Below are positions 1 to 7,634 of a stretch of 64,000 bases of DNA, piece after piece (position 1 is the first letter of the stretch; each line of letters begins with the position of its first letter). The notes under the pieces are model-generated. The model worked only from the letters and a program-made list of their open reading frames with translations, was not told where the DNA came from and searched no databases. The translations under genes and the position numbers were made by a program. The stretch is from assembly GCA_964344055.1 (NCBI GenBank), contig CAYFLT010000005.1, positions 1-64,000 of the forward strand, in the 5' to 3' direction. This DNA comes from OFTM10 sp964344055 (lineage in GTDB: Bacteria > Actinomycetota > Acidimicrobiia > Acidimicrobiales > Aldehydirespiratoraceae).

Positions 1-2
1 AG

Positions 3-230
3 GTCTGGGACGAGATCGTCGACCGCGTGGCGCCCACCCTCAAGCCCCTGGTCGATGCGGCGTCGATCGACGAGGAGGGCATCGCACCGCATCCTGATCT
101 GAGGCTGTGGAAGGACGGTGGCTCCGGCCCGACCAGCCAATCCGGCCGGGTCGGCGGTGGCATTGGCGCCCGAAGCGCCGGTAGAACCGGTGGAGGAGCG
201 CATCGCAACCGCAGCAGAGGCGATCGCTAG
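3..230 (+). CDS. C-terminal fragment of an unidentified protein (5' truncated)
   Basis: Reading starts before the window, so only about 75 C-terminal codons are visible, ending at a TAG at 228-230. The first 40 codons have the third-position G/C preference of real genes here and read V-W-D-E-I-V-D-R-V-A-P-T-L-K-P-L. The last 30 residues are Gly/Arg/Ser-rich and look unlike normal coding sequence, while a neighbouring frame from about 118 reads as an Ala/Pro/Glu-rich peptide. A frameshift near 110-120, natural or from sequencing, is therefore possible. I do not recognise the family. It converges on the choline sulfatase gene, 44 nt away. Confidence 0.45.
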   Translation, partial: VWDEIVDRVAPTLKPLVDAASIDEEGIAPHPDLRLWKDGGSGPTSQSGRVGGGIGARSAGRTGGGAHRNRSRGDR

Positions 231-274
231 CGGCCGGCCGAAATCACTCGAGAGGCCGTATCCGACGTCTCGCG

Positions 275-1816
275 TCAGACGTCCGGCATCCCTGGCAGCG
301 GGTAACCCTTGGCCGGCACTCGCACTCGACGATCGGCGATCTCCCCACCGCTCGCTTCGCGGACATACACGCGCGAGTAGTCCGGCTTGGGCTCGTAGTC
401 CCAACTCTGATGGCGGCCGACCGTCAGCGCACCGGCGATCGCTGCTCGGCGACGCTGGCTCAGGCGGATCTCCGCGTCCAGCGCTTCCAGGTCCCACGCT
501 TCGGTGACCTGACGGGAGAACTCGTCGACGGTCGCGGTGTGCTGGGTGCCAAGGGCCAGATTGTCGAGCTCGTTCGGGTCCGTTGACAGGTCGAACAGCA
601 TCGGCGGATCGGACTCGGCGTGGATGTACTTGTAGTCCCCGTCGCGAATCATGACCATCGGTGATCGGGCGGCCTCGGCGGAGTATTCCGCGAAGACGCG
701 GCTGCCGAGCTCGGAAGGCACTGAATCCTCTCCCACCAGACTGCGCCCGGCGAGCGGCTCGCTCAGCGTGCCGGCATCGACCCCGGCGAGATCGAGCAGT
801 GTCGGCATCAGGTCGACCAGAGAGACATTGCTCGTGACCCGCCGTCCTGTGCGCTCCCCGGGGAGCCTCATCAGGAAGGGGACCCTCATCGCCCACTCGA
901 AGAAGCAGTCCTTCGCCCACAGCCCTCGCTCGCCGAGCATCTCGCCGTGGTCCGACACCATGAAGATAGCGGTGTTGTCAGCGGCACCGGTGGCATCGAG
1001 GGCGGCGAGAACGGCCCCGATCTTGTCGTCCACGTAGCGGATGGCGGCGAAGTAGGCGTGGCGGGCGTTGCACCGCTGAGCGGGTGTCACGTCGGTCTTG
1101 TGCAGTCCCAGCACCTGGCGTGCTCGGGCGCTGTGAGGATCGACCTCCGAGTCCGGCAGGCGACCCGTGTTCGGCTCAGGAATCTCGTCGTGGTCGAAGA
1201 GCTCCCAGTACTCAGGAGTGACGAGGAATGGATGATGCGGGTGGGTGAGGGAGACCACGAGACAGAACGGGTCGTCCGGGCGGCGGGCGAACTCGTAGAG
1301 CTTACGAATCGCCTGGAACGTCACGTCCTCGTCGAAGGCGATCTGCATGTTCCAGGCGCACACACCGCCGGTTTCGATCGAGTTGCGGATCGGAGCGAAC
1401 GTCTGCGACCCGGTGCTCCAGTCCGGAAGCCAGGCAAAATCCGATGGGTAGATCTCGGTGGTCACGCGCTCTTCGAACCCATGCAGCTGGTCCGGCCCGA
1501 TGAAATGCATCTTGCCGCTGAGACAGGTCTGATAGCCGGCACTGCGCAAGTAGTGGGCGAACGTGGGAAGACCGGCCGGCAGCTCCGATGCGTTGTCGAA
1601 GGCGCCGATGCTCATCGGCAACTGTCCGGTCATCATCGAGAACCGAGACGGTGCACAGAGCGGAGAGTTGCAGTAGGCGTTCTCGAACGCCGTTCCTGCT
1701 GCCGCGAGGCGCTCCAGATTCGGTGTGGCGACGAATCCACCGAACATCTGCAGCGCGGGCGCCGCCATCTGATCCGCCTGGAGGATGATGATGTTCGGAC
1801 GTCTTTCTGGCGCCAT
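275..1816 (-). CDS. betC: Choline-sulfatase (type I sulfatase)
   Basis: 513 aa arylsulfatase-superfamily enzyme that would hydrolyse choline-O-sulfate to choline and sulfate in the cytoplasm. The sulfatase signature C-A-P-S-R places the residue converted to formylglycine at Cys54, the same position as in characterised rhizobial BetC. The N-terminal metal-binding stretch N-I-I-I-L-Q-A-D-Q and the K-M-H-F-I-G segment are typical. The C-terminal 70 residues (S-Q-R-R-R-A-A-I ... W-D-Y-E-P) match the choline-sulfatase-specific tail, which favours BetC over a generic arylsulfatase. No signal peptide is visible. I chose the ATG at 1814-1816; upstream in-frame sequence is Arg/Pro/His-rich and not coding-like. 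A formylglycine-generating enzyme must be encoded elsewhere. Confidence 0.9.
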   Translation of the reverse strand: MAPERRPNIIILQADQMAAPALQMFGGFVATPNLERLAAAGTAFENAYCNSPLCAPSRFSMMTGQLPMSIGAFDNASELPAGLPTFAHYLRSAGYQTCLSGKMHFIGPDQLHGFEERVTTEIYPSDFAWLPDWSTGSQTFAPIRNSIETGGVCAWNMQIAFDEDVTFQAIRKLYEFARRPDDPFCLVVSLTHPHHPFLVTPEYWELFDHDEIPEPNTGRLPDSEVDPHSARARQVLGLHKTDVTPAQRCNARHAYFAAIRYVDDKIGAVLAALDATGAADNTAIFMVSDHGEMLGERGLWAKDCFFEWAMRVPFLMRLPGERTGRRVTSNVSLVDLMPTLLDLAGVDAGTLSEPLAGRSLVGEDSVPSELGSRVFAEYSAEAARSPMVMIRDGDYKYIHAESDPPMLFDLSTDPNELDNLALGTQHTATVDEFSRQVTEAWDLEALDAEIRLSQRRRAAIAGALTVGRHQSWDYEPKPDYSRVYVREASGGEIADRRVRVPAKGYPLPGMPDV

Positions 1817-1926
1817 GTGCCGTCGCTCCCATGTGTCGGCCACGGGGCCTTCGATCGCCGTGGCGACACTACACGGGCGTGACCTGGGTGGCCGGGGGGT
1901 GTGCCGGCCGCGCGGCAGAGGCACGT

Positions 1927-3312
1927 TCAGGCTGCGGTGCCGAGGTCGGGGTCGTCGGTTGGCCACTGGGGCGTGGGCCAGTGGTGGGTGTGGTCGGGCA
2001 CGGGTGTGCCGTCGGGGCGTGTGAGGTGCCACTGGCCGTGTTCATCGCGCCAGGTGTGGAAGCCGAGTTCCTTCGTTCGGTTGTGGTTCCCGCACTTGGG
2101 TGCCCCGTTGTCGGGGTTGGTTAATCCGCCGTCCCTGGCCGGGATGAGGTGGTCGACCTGGCAATCGAACGACGGTACCCAGCAGGCGGTCCAGTCGCAG
2201 CGGAGGGCCTGGATGAGCGTGGCGTGCCGTGCGGAGCCGGTGAAGAGGCGTTGGCGTTCGCCCATGTCGATGGTGACGCTCCTGGCGTTGTAGACGACTC
2301 GGCGCACATGGCCGCCGAGCGCCTTGGCCACGGCTTCGGTGGGGTTCACCCACTCGCCGGCTGCGGTGTGGCAGCGGCGTTTCGGGTCGAATGGGTCGAG
2401 CGGATCGGTGTCTTGCCCGAGGAGCCGGGCGAGGCCGTGCTCGAAGGTCTCCTCGTCGATGGTGAAGTCGGTGTTGATCGCGGATTCGGTGGTGCCGGGC
2501 GGGGCGCCGGCACCACGTCGAACCAGCTTCATGAAGGCGTCGTAGCGCAGCTGGTCGATCGTTCGCAGGTGAAGGCGCCAGTCGTCGCCGAACTCGGCCT
2601 TGCACCGCTCGATGTCGGTGAGACGCTCGGCCTGGGTGAGCCGCTCGATGATGTTGTCGAGCTCGGCACCGTCGCCAGAGGTGAGCCGTCCTCGCAGATC
2701 CCAGAGCTGGTTGAAGTCCTTCACGACCTTGACCGAGCGCCGCCGCCAACGCCGTTCGTTCTTCGCGTCGGCGCCGTCCTCGTCGACGAGCGTCTCCCAC
2801 TTCCCGCACAAGTCGTCGAAGTCCGGGAACTCGAGCTGCTGTGCCGCCTCGAGGAAGGTGGATTCCGCACTCGGGAGAATCCACCTCACGCGGGGATTGC
2901 GCCAGACCTTGGCGAGGCGCCTCACTTGGTCGGTGCCGACCAGGCCCTCAGCGTAGGCCGCCGCCACATCGGGCAGGTCGGCCAGTGCCCGGGCGGTGAG
3001 GTCTCGCTGGAACGCCTCTGATCCCGAGAGCTGACCGTGGTGACGGACCATGATCTTGGCCGAGAAGTGACCGTCGGCGACGTACGAGCGGGACGCGGAG
3101 ATGGAGTCCAGCAGCCTCAGCTGGTGGGCCTGGCCTCGACGGACCTGGCGCTCCAGACCTGCGACAACGGCTGCCGCGCCATCGGCATCCAGCCTCGCGA
3201 AGTCGACCATCGAGACCGCATCGAGCGCATCCGAGAGCTGGTCGAGTGCCTCGCGGGCTTGGGTGACGACCGTCTCCGACATACCTCCAACAGTACTGAG
3301 GGGGTGTGACAC
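1927..3312 (-). CDS. DUF222 / HNH endonuclease domain protein
   Basis: About 461 aa. The N-terminal ~300 residues are the actinobacterial DUF222 (13E12-type) region and the C-terminus is an HNH nuclease motif, C-Q-V-D-H-L-I-P then G-G-L-T-N-P-D-N-G-A-P-K-C and H-N-R-T-K. This is a large, frequently multicopy family in actinobacteria, of unclear role. The start is uncertain: a GTG at 3310-3312 has no visible Shine-Dalgarno, and an ATG at 3280-3282 has GGAGG only one base upstream, unusually close. It is divergent from the M24 peptidase gene. Both orientation and length fit family members. Confidence 0.85.
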   Translation of the reverse strand: MSHPLSTVGGMSETVVTQAREALDQLSDALDAVSMVDFARLDADGAAAVVAGLERQVRRGQAHQLRLLDSISASRSYVADGHFSAKIMVRHHGQLSGSEAFQRDLTARALADLPDVAAAYAEGLVGTDQVRRLAKVWRNPRVRWILPSAESTFLEAAQQLEFPDFDDLCGKWETLVDEDGADAKNERRWRRRSVKVVKDFNQLWDLRGRLTSGDGAELDNIIERLTQAERLTDIERCKAEFGDDWRLHLRTIDQLRYDAFMKLVRRGAGAPPGTTESAINTDFTIDEETFEHGLARLLGQDTDPLDPFDPKRRCHTAAGEWVNPTEAVAKALGGHVRRVVYNARSVTIDMGERQRLFTGSARHATLIQALRCDWTACWVPSFDCQVDHLIPARDGGLTNPDNGAPKCGNHNRTKELGFHTWRDEHGQWHLTRPDGTPVPDHTHHWPTPQWPTDDPDLGTAA

Positions 3313-3432
3313 TCAATTCAGGTGGATCGGACACAGCCAAAGCCGTCTTCGGCGGCCCCAGTCGGGTGAGATACTTTCGTCTGGTGCCGGGAGCCGCTTG
3401 GCGCGGCTTGACCGGACGACCGGGGGAGTTCG

Positions 3433-4578
3433 ATGACACTGAAGGATCGATCTGCGTTCACCGACAAGCAGCGGATCTACGACACGCTGGCGAAACACCA
3501 GCTGGATGCCGTCGTGGTCGCCCAGATGGAGAACGTCGTCTACTGCTCGGGCTTCTACAACTTCGACCTGCGGATCCTTCCCGACCGGATCTGCATGGTC
3601 GTCTGGCCGCAGGAAGGCGAGCCGGTGTTCGTCGTCCCGGACCGGCGGGCGGCAACGGACGGGCAGATGAGCTTCCTCGACGACATCCGCGGCTACAAGC
3701 TGCTCGACGGGGTCTTCAATCCACATCCGATGGAGATGGTCCGCGATGTCCTCACCGAGATGGGCCTGACCAGTGGGAGGATCGGCTACGAGCCGCTCTA
3801 CCTCGCCTCCTATCACGCGGACCAGCTGCGGCGTCAGCTTCCGAACGCCGATCTCGTCGGCTGCGACTATGTGATGGACGAGATCCGGATGGTGAAGACG
3901 CCTGCGGAGGTCGAGCAGCTGCGCTTCGCCTCGGTGCAGACCGAGAAGGCGATCGCGAATGCCTACGAACTCGCAAGGCCGGGCGACACCGAGAAGTCGA
4001 TCATCGATCGCATGGGCTACTCGATCACCAAGCTGGGTGCGGACTTCGTGTTCGCCAATGTCATGGCGGCGGGCTCTCGAACCCCGTTGGGGCACCACCT
4101 CGCGGAGGAGATCCCGGTGGAGCAGGGAGACATCATCAGGGTCGACTACGGGGGATCCTTCGACGGCTATGTCTCGGATCTGGTGCGGATGGCGGTGGTC
4201 GGTCCGCCAAGCGATCGCCAACGACGGGTCTATGGCGCGCTCTCGGAGGGGCAGCAGGAGGTGATCGACTGGCTCGGCCCCGGGCAGGCGATGGACGAGA
4301 TCGCAATCAAGATGAAGGAAATCACCGGGCCGAAACTGCCCGATGGCCTCGAGGTGGTCGGGTTCGGCCACAGCATCGGCCTCGGTATCCACGACCGCCC
4401 GTTCATCACCATGGAAGACGATCGGCTCACCGAACCGAACATGGTGATGCAGATCGAACACATCACGACCGACGGGCACGAGATGTACCACACCGAGGAC
4501 AGCGTGCTCTTCACCGAGTCCGGTGTCACCCTGCTCTCCGACTACACCGACACGAGCGAGATGTACGTGATCGAGTAG
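3433..4578 (+). CDS. M24 family metallopeptidase / creatinase-like hydrolase
   Basis: 381 aa with the creatinase N-terminal domain (about 15-150) and the pita-bread catalytic domain (about 160-378). All five metal ligands of the M24 peptidase group are visible: D238 and D249 (V-D-Y-G-G ... Y-V-S-D-L), H313 (G-F-G-H-S-I-G), E342 (Q-I-E-H) and E355 (T-E-D-S-V-L). Complete ligands argue for an Xaa-Pro dipeptidase-type metalloenzyme; true creatinases use a metal-free site. ATG 3433 follows G-rich GGGGGAG. A TACTTT hexamer at 3372-3377 could be its -10. It converges on the GrdB-like selenoprotein gene across a hairpin. The substrate is not predictable. Confidence 0.85.
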   Translation: MTLKDRSAFTDKQRIYDTLAKHQLDAVVVAQMENVVYCSGFYNFDLRILPDRICMVVWPQEGEPVFVVPDRRAATDGQMSFLDDIRGYKLLDGVFNPHPMEMVRDVLTEMGLTSGRIGYEPLYLASYHADQLRRQLPNADLVGCDYVMDEIRMVKTPAEVEQLRFASVQTEKAIANAYELARPGDTEKSIIDRMGYSITKLGADFVFANVMAAGSRTPLGHHLAEEIPVEQGDIIRVDYGGSFDGYVSDLVRMAVVGPPSDRQRRVYGALSEGQQEVIDWLGPGQAMDEIAIKMKEITGPKLPDGLEVVGFGHSIGLGIHDRPFITMEDDRLTEPNMVMQIEHITTDGHEMYHTEDSVLFTESGVTLLSDYTDTSEMYVIE

Positions 4579-4594
4579 CCGGGCGAATCCGGAT

Positions 4595-4613
4595 CGCCGA
4601 GGCATCCTCGGCG
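4595..4613. terminator. Hairpin between convergent genes
   Basis: A perfect 8-bp stem (CGCCGAGG / CCTCGGCG) with a three-base CAT loop lies in the 53-nt gap between the convergent stop codons of the M24 gene and the GrdB-like selenoprotein gene. It has no U tract on either strand, so it would be a bidirectional attenuation hairpin rather than a classical intrinsic terminator. Confidence 0.45.
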
Positions 4614-4631
4614 CCGCCGCCGGCGATCGTC

Positions 4632-5918
4632 CTAGTCGCTGCCCTCGTATCCACCGGTGATGCCCTCGAAGCCGGCGATGCCCCGATAGTGACCCTCGGG
4701 GATGATGAAGTTCCGGATGAGCGGCGCGAAGGGATTGTCGTCGGCCGCGGCGGTGAGGTGATCACCGATCGTGACGAGCACCTCACCCAGCACGGTCTCA
4801 CCGAAGATCCAGTTGTTCAGTGCGTCGTGGTCCGGGGCAGCGTGGCCCGGCTGCGAGGCGATCGCCTCGTGGTAGTAGCTCCGCAGGTCTTCGGCGAGGT
4901 GACGCAGCAGGAACGGCATCTCGTGGGCCCACTCGATGTCATCGGAAGGATCGGAGGGAACCGAGTCGAGATCGGCGGTCTCGGCGACCGTCGCGAGTGC
5001 CCTGGCCACCTCGTCGACGGCATCCACCCCCGCACCGGAAAGCCCGAAGGTCGTCCGCCCACGCTGTCGGCGGGTCTCGGTGGCCCACGGTCGAAGCCGT
5101 CCGACCTCGGTCAGCAGGCGTCCGGCCAACGACTCGTCGACCGGGGTGCCCAGGTTGAGGGGGCACGCCCACACCTCCGGGCCGGCGCTCGGGGCGTCGA
5201 TCGGGTAGTCCTCGATCGTGGGTTCGGTTGCAGTGGAGAGCATGCCGAGAGCGGCTCGCAACACGCTCAGCTGGAAGTCGGCATCAGCTGCCACACCGAG
5301 TGGTCGTCCGAGGGGGAACGGCACCCACAGGGCTCGAGGAGGGCGGACCCGCTCCGTCTGTTCCCGGACGAGGCTGATCGACGCCGTGGCGACTCCGGAT
5401 CGCTCGATGAAATGTGCGAGGGCGCCGACGGCGCCTGAACAGAGCGGTCAAATGGGCACGAGGAGCGCCACGTCCACGCTGTCGTCGGCCAGGAGCCGGC
5501 CCACCTCGGTTCCGGTTTCCTCGAACATCTGCGGCGCAGGATGGGCACCCATGAACGTGTAGTGCCACTGCGACACACCGCCGATCTCGCCGTTGGATGC
5601 AAGCTCCTCCAGGCGGTCGAGTGGCATTGCCACGTTGGGATCGTCGGCGAGTCCGCTCCGGTCGAAGTTCGCACTGATGTGGGAGACGACCACGTCGCCC
5701 CAGTCGACCCCTCGCGGGAGGAGCCGGTAGTCGACCGAGCCCGGCGTGAACGGAGGGTCGTCTCGCCGGTGCATTCCACAGGTGGACACGATGGCGACGT
5801 TCGACTCGGTGAGATCGCGCGGGGTGATCCACCGCTCGGTTTCGAGCTCCGGCATTGCCGCCGCTCGGGCGCGGAGATGGTCGGCCTCGGTGGGATGGAG
5901 ATCGCTGAGCCGGACCAT
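4632..5918 (-). CDS. Glycine/sarcosine/betaine reductase selenoprotein B-like protein with in-frame UGA (Sec157)
   Basis: 428 aa when the TGA at 5448-5450 is read as selenocysteine. Residues 1-156 show the GrdB/PrdB family pattern: S-H-I-S-A-N-F-D-R-S-G, then L-D-R-L-E-E-L and I-G-G-V-S-Q-W-H-Y-T-F-M-G-A, then V-A-L-L-V-P-I. The TGA follows directly, and the same frame continues P-L-C-S-G-A-V-G-A-L-A-H-F-I-E and G-V-A-T-A, which is the expected family sequence. The active motif is U157-P-L-C160. Known relatives are PrdB-type selenoproteins that reductively cleave C-N bonds, but this one has an extra C-terminal region of about 230 residues that I do not recognise. A 6-bp GGCGCC hairpin follows the UGA. 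It is 79 nt downstream of an F420 monooxygenase gene on the same strand. The substrate and electron donor are unknown. Confidence 0.88.
5421..5447 (-). promoter_or_regulatory. Candidate bacterial SECIS element
   Basis: In the mRNA, 12 nt after the UGA, GGCGCC-GUC-GGCGCC forms a 6-bp stem with a three-base loop. Bacterial SECIS elements lie immediately 3' of the UGA, with a small apical loop containing G/GU about 16-37 nt from it; the loop here begins 18 nt after the UGA. The stem is self-complementary and GC-rich, so it could arise by chance in such DNA. The assignment rests mostly on the UGA context. Confidence 0.5.
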
Positions 5919-5997
5919 CAGACGGGGACGATAGCCCTGTCGTGGGTCGCAACCCTCTCCAGACTGTCACCACAACCTCGAGGATCTTGCTGATGCG

Positions 5998-6897
5998 CTA
6001 CTCGCGGAGGGTGGGGATGATCTCCCGGGCAGCGTGTTCGAACGGGTCGAGCTGGGCGTCATCGGCGGGGTAGTAGAGCCCGAACTCGGTGAAGCCCGCC
6101 TCGCGGAGGTTGGTGATCATGTCGACGAGGAGTGTCTCGTCGTCGTAGTACCGGAGCCGGCCTCCTGCTGCCCTTGCCTCCGCGTCGAAGAGGTTGACGC
6201 TGCGGCTCAGATCGCCCGGCTCTCGACCCAGTTCGATGCAGAGGTCGTCCATCCGAGCATTGCGCTCCGAGAGCTCCTCCAGCTGTTCGCCGAAGTCGGG
6301 CGAGAAGCTCATCGTGTTCCAGCCGTCGGCGAAGCGGGCAGTGTGGCGCATCATCTTCGGCCCGCGGGCGGCAGCGACCACCGGGAGTCGCGGCGACTGG
6401 AGGGAGGACGGGTTCATCACCGCCTGGGCTGCGCGGTAGTAGTCGCCCTGGTAGTCGGTGACTTCCTGGGCCAGGAGCAGACCCAGGAGCTCGATGTACT
6501 CGCCGAAACGATCCGCCCGTTCGGCATTGGACCAGTTCGGCAGCCCGACCATTTCGGTTCCCGGGTCGATCCTGAGGCCGGTGCCGAGGCCGAGTTCAAC
6601 CCGTCCACCGGAGATGTGATCGACCGTCACCGCTTGATGCGCGAGCACACCAGGGTTGCGGAGTGGAATCTGGGCCACGTTCGTGGACAGGCGAATCGAG
6701 GAGGTCTCGACAGCCAGCGCGGCCATCAACGTCCAGCACTCCAGCCAAGGAGCAGGTGGGTTGGCCCAGTCACAGAAGTGATCCGGAACAGCCGCGATGT
6801 CGAAGCCGAGCTCCTCGACGTGGAGAACCTGGGCCCGATACTCGGCCCAGGGGCGCCCCGGCAGCGTGAGGACCTGGAAGCGGATGGTGTCGTTCAC
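5998..6897 (-). CDS. LLM-class F420-dependent oxidoreductase
   Basis: 299 aa luciferase-like (bacterial luciferase TIM-barrel) protein. Typical segments are the N-terminal V-E-E-L-G-F-D-I-A-A-V-P-D-H-F, S-T-N-V-A-Q-I-P-L-R-N-P-G, D-H-I-S-G-G-R-V-E-L-G-L-G-T-G, and the C-terminal L-R-E-A-G-F-T-E-F-G motif. Family members use reduced F420 or FMN to oxidise or reduce small substrates; the substrate is not readable. It lies between a TIGR03086 protein gene (51 nt upstream) and the GrdB-like selenoprotein gene (79 nt downstream), all on the minus strand, so the three may be co-transcribed. Confidence 0.85.
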   Translation of the reverse strand: MNDTIRFQVLTLPGRPWAEYRAQVLHVEELGFDIAAVPDHFCDWANPPAPWLECWTLMAALAVETSSIRLSTNVAQIPLRNPGVLAHQAVTVDHISGGRVELGLGTGLRIDPGTEMVGLPNWSNAERADRFGEYIELLGLLLAQEVTDYQGDYYRAAQAVMNPSSLQSPRLPVVAAARGPKMMRHTARFADGWNTMSFSPDFGEQLEELSERNARMDDLCIELGREPGDLSRSVNLFDAEARAAGGRLRYYDDETLLVDMITNLREAGFTEFGLYYPADDAQLDPFEHAAREIIPTLRE

Positions 6898-6948
6898 GGC
6901 GCGATCACAGGGATCGGTCGGAATCCGGGTGTGACCGAGATCCTGTCA

Positions 6949-7470
6949 CTACGGGGTCCGACCGACGAAGGCGATCAGCTTGTCCTGTGTGCTCGCGTCG
7001 TCAGCGACTTCGACGGCCGGGCCGAACATGCGGTCGTTGCGGAGCATTTCCTCGGGGAGTCGCTGCAGTCCCATCAGGGTCGATTCGGTGGCCGCCTCGG
7101 GAAGGGTGGCATCGGCGCCGACCGAGCGGGCGAGGTCCCACGAATGGATGAGTAGGTCGGCGATGATCAACCCGGCGACGGCCTGCTTCGGCGTGCCGCC
7201 GAGGGCCTCCGCGTTCCCTTCGAGATTGGCGGGATCGGCGAGCGCTGCCGCGAGTGCGGGCCGCAGCGTCGCCCAATCAGCGTCTGGCTCGGCCTCCGCG
7301 CCGAAGACGGCACCGCCTCGTCCCTGCCAGTGCATCGCATGGTCGACGAGGTCCTGGACGGTCCAGCCGTCACATGGGGTGTCCTTCCCCCAGTCGTCGT
7401 CGCCGACGTGGCCCATGACCTCGTCCCACTTGTCTGCCGCCAGTCCCCAGATGTCGCCGACGTTGTCCAT
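6949..7470 (-). CDS. TIGR03086 family metal-binding (DinB/mycothiol maleylpyruvate isomerase-like) protein
   Basis: 173 aa four-helix protein. The N-terminal half contains W-D-E-V-M-G-H-V, T-P-C-D-G-W-T-V-Q-D-L-V-D-H-A-M-H-W, the usual metal-site region of the maleylpyruvate isomerase N-terminal domain. The second His comes in D-L-L-I-H-S-W-D-L-A-R. Related enzymes act on mycothiol adducts. I chose the ATG at 7468-7470 because GAGGAG lies 6 nt upstream in the mRNA; the longer in-frame extension is Arg-rich and not coding-like. It is the probable first gene of the group ending in the selenoprotein. Confidence 0.85.
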   Translation of the reverse strand: MDNVGDIWGLAADKWDEVMGHVGDDDWGKDTPCDGWTVQDLVDHAMHWQGRGGAVFGAEAEPDADWATLRPALAAALADPANLEGNAEALGGTPKQAVAGLIIADLLIHSWDLARSVGADATLPEAATESTLMGLQRLPEEMLRNDRMFGPAVEVADDASTQDKLIAFVGRTP

Positions 7471-7634
7471 GTTCGCTCCTCTTGTCGTGATGACCCTCAG
7501 GAGCCTTTCACACTTGCCGCCGCGGTGAACTCCCTGTTCACGCCGAAGTGATTCGCCTCGGGCTCGAACCGCCGCAGGTTGACGGTGCCGAGTCCTCACT
7601 GGGCGTGGGCGCCGTCTAGCCTTCCGCACCAGCC

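Noticed and set aside
3433..4578. True creatinase
   Set aside because: All five metal ligands of metal-dependent M24 peptidases are present, whereas creatinases use a metal-free site. The family-level name only is used.
3306..5438. Long plus-strand open frame across the M24 and GrdB-like genes
   Set aside because: Antisense or out-of-frame shadow; Arg/Gly-rich composition and no family match, typical in high-GC DNA.
5448..5450. TGA in the GrdB-like gene as a nonsense mutation or sequencing error
   Set aside because: The family pattern continues in the same frame, codon bias is unchanged, the position is the known Sec/Cys site of the family, and a second gene (UGSC) shows the same behaviour.
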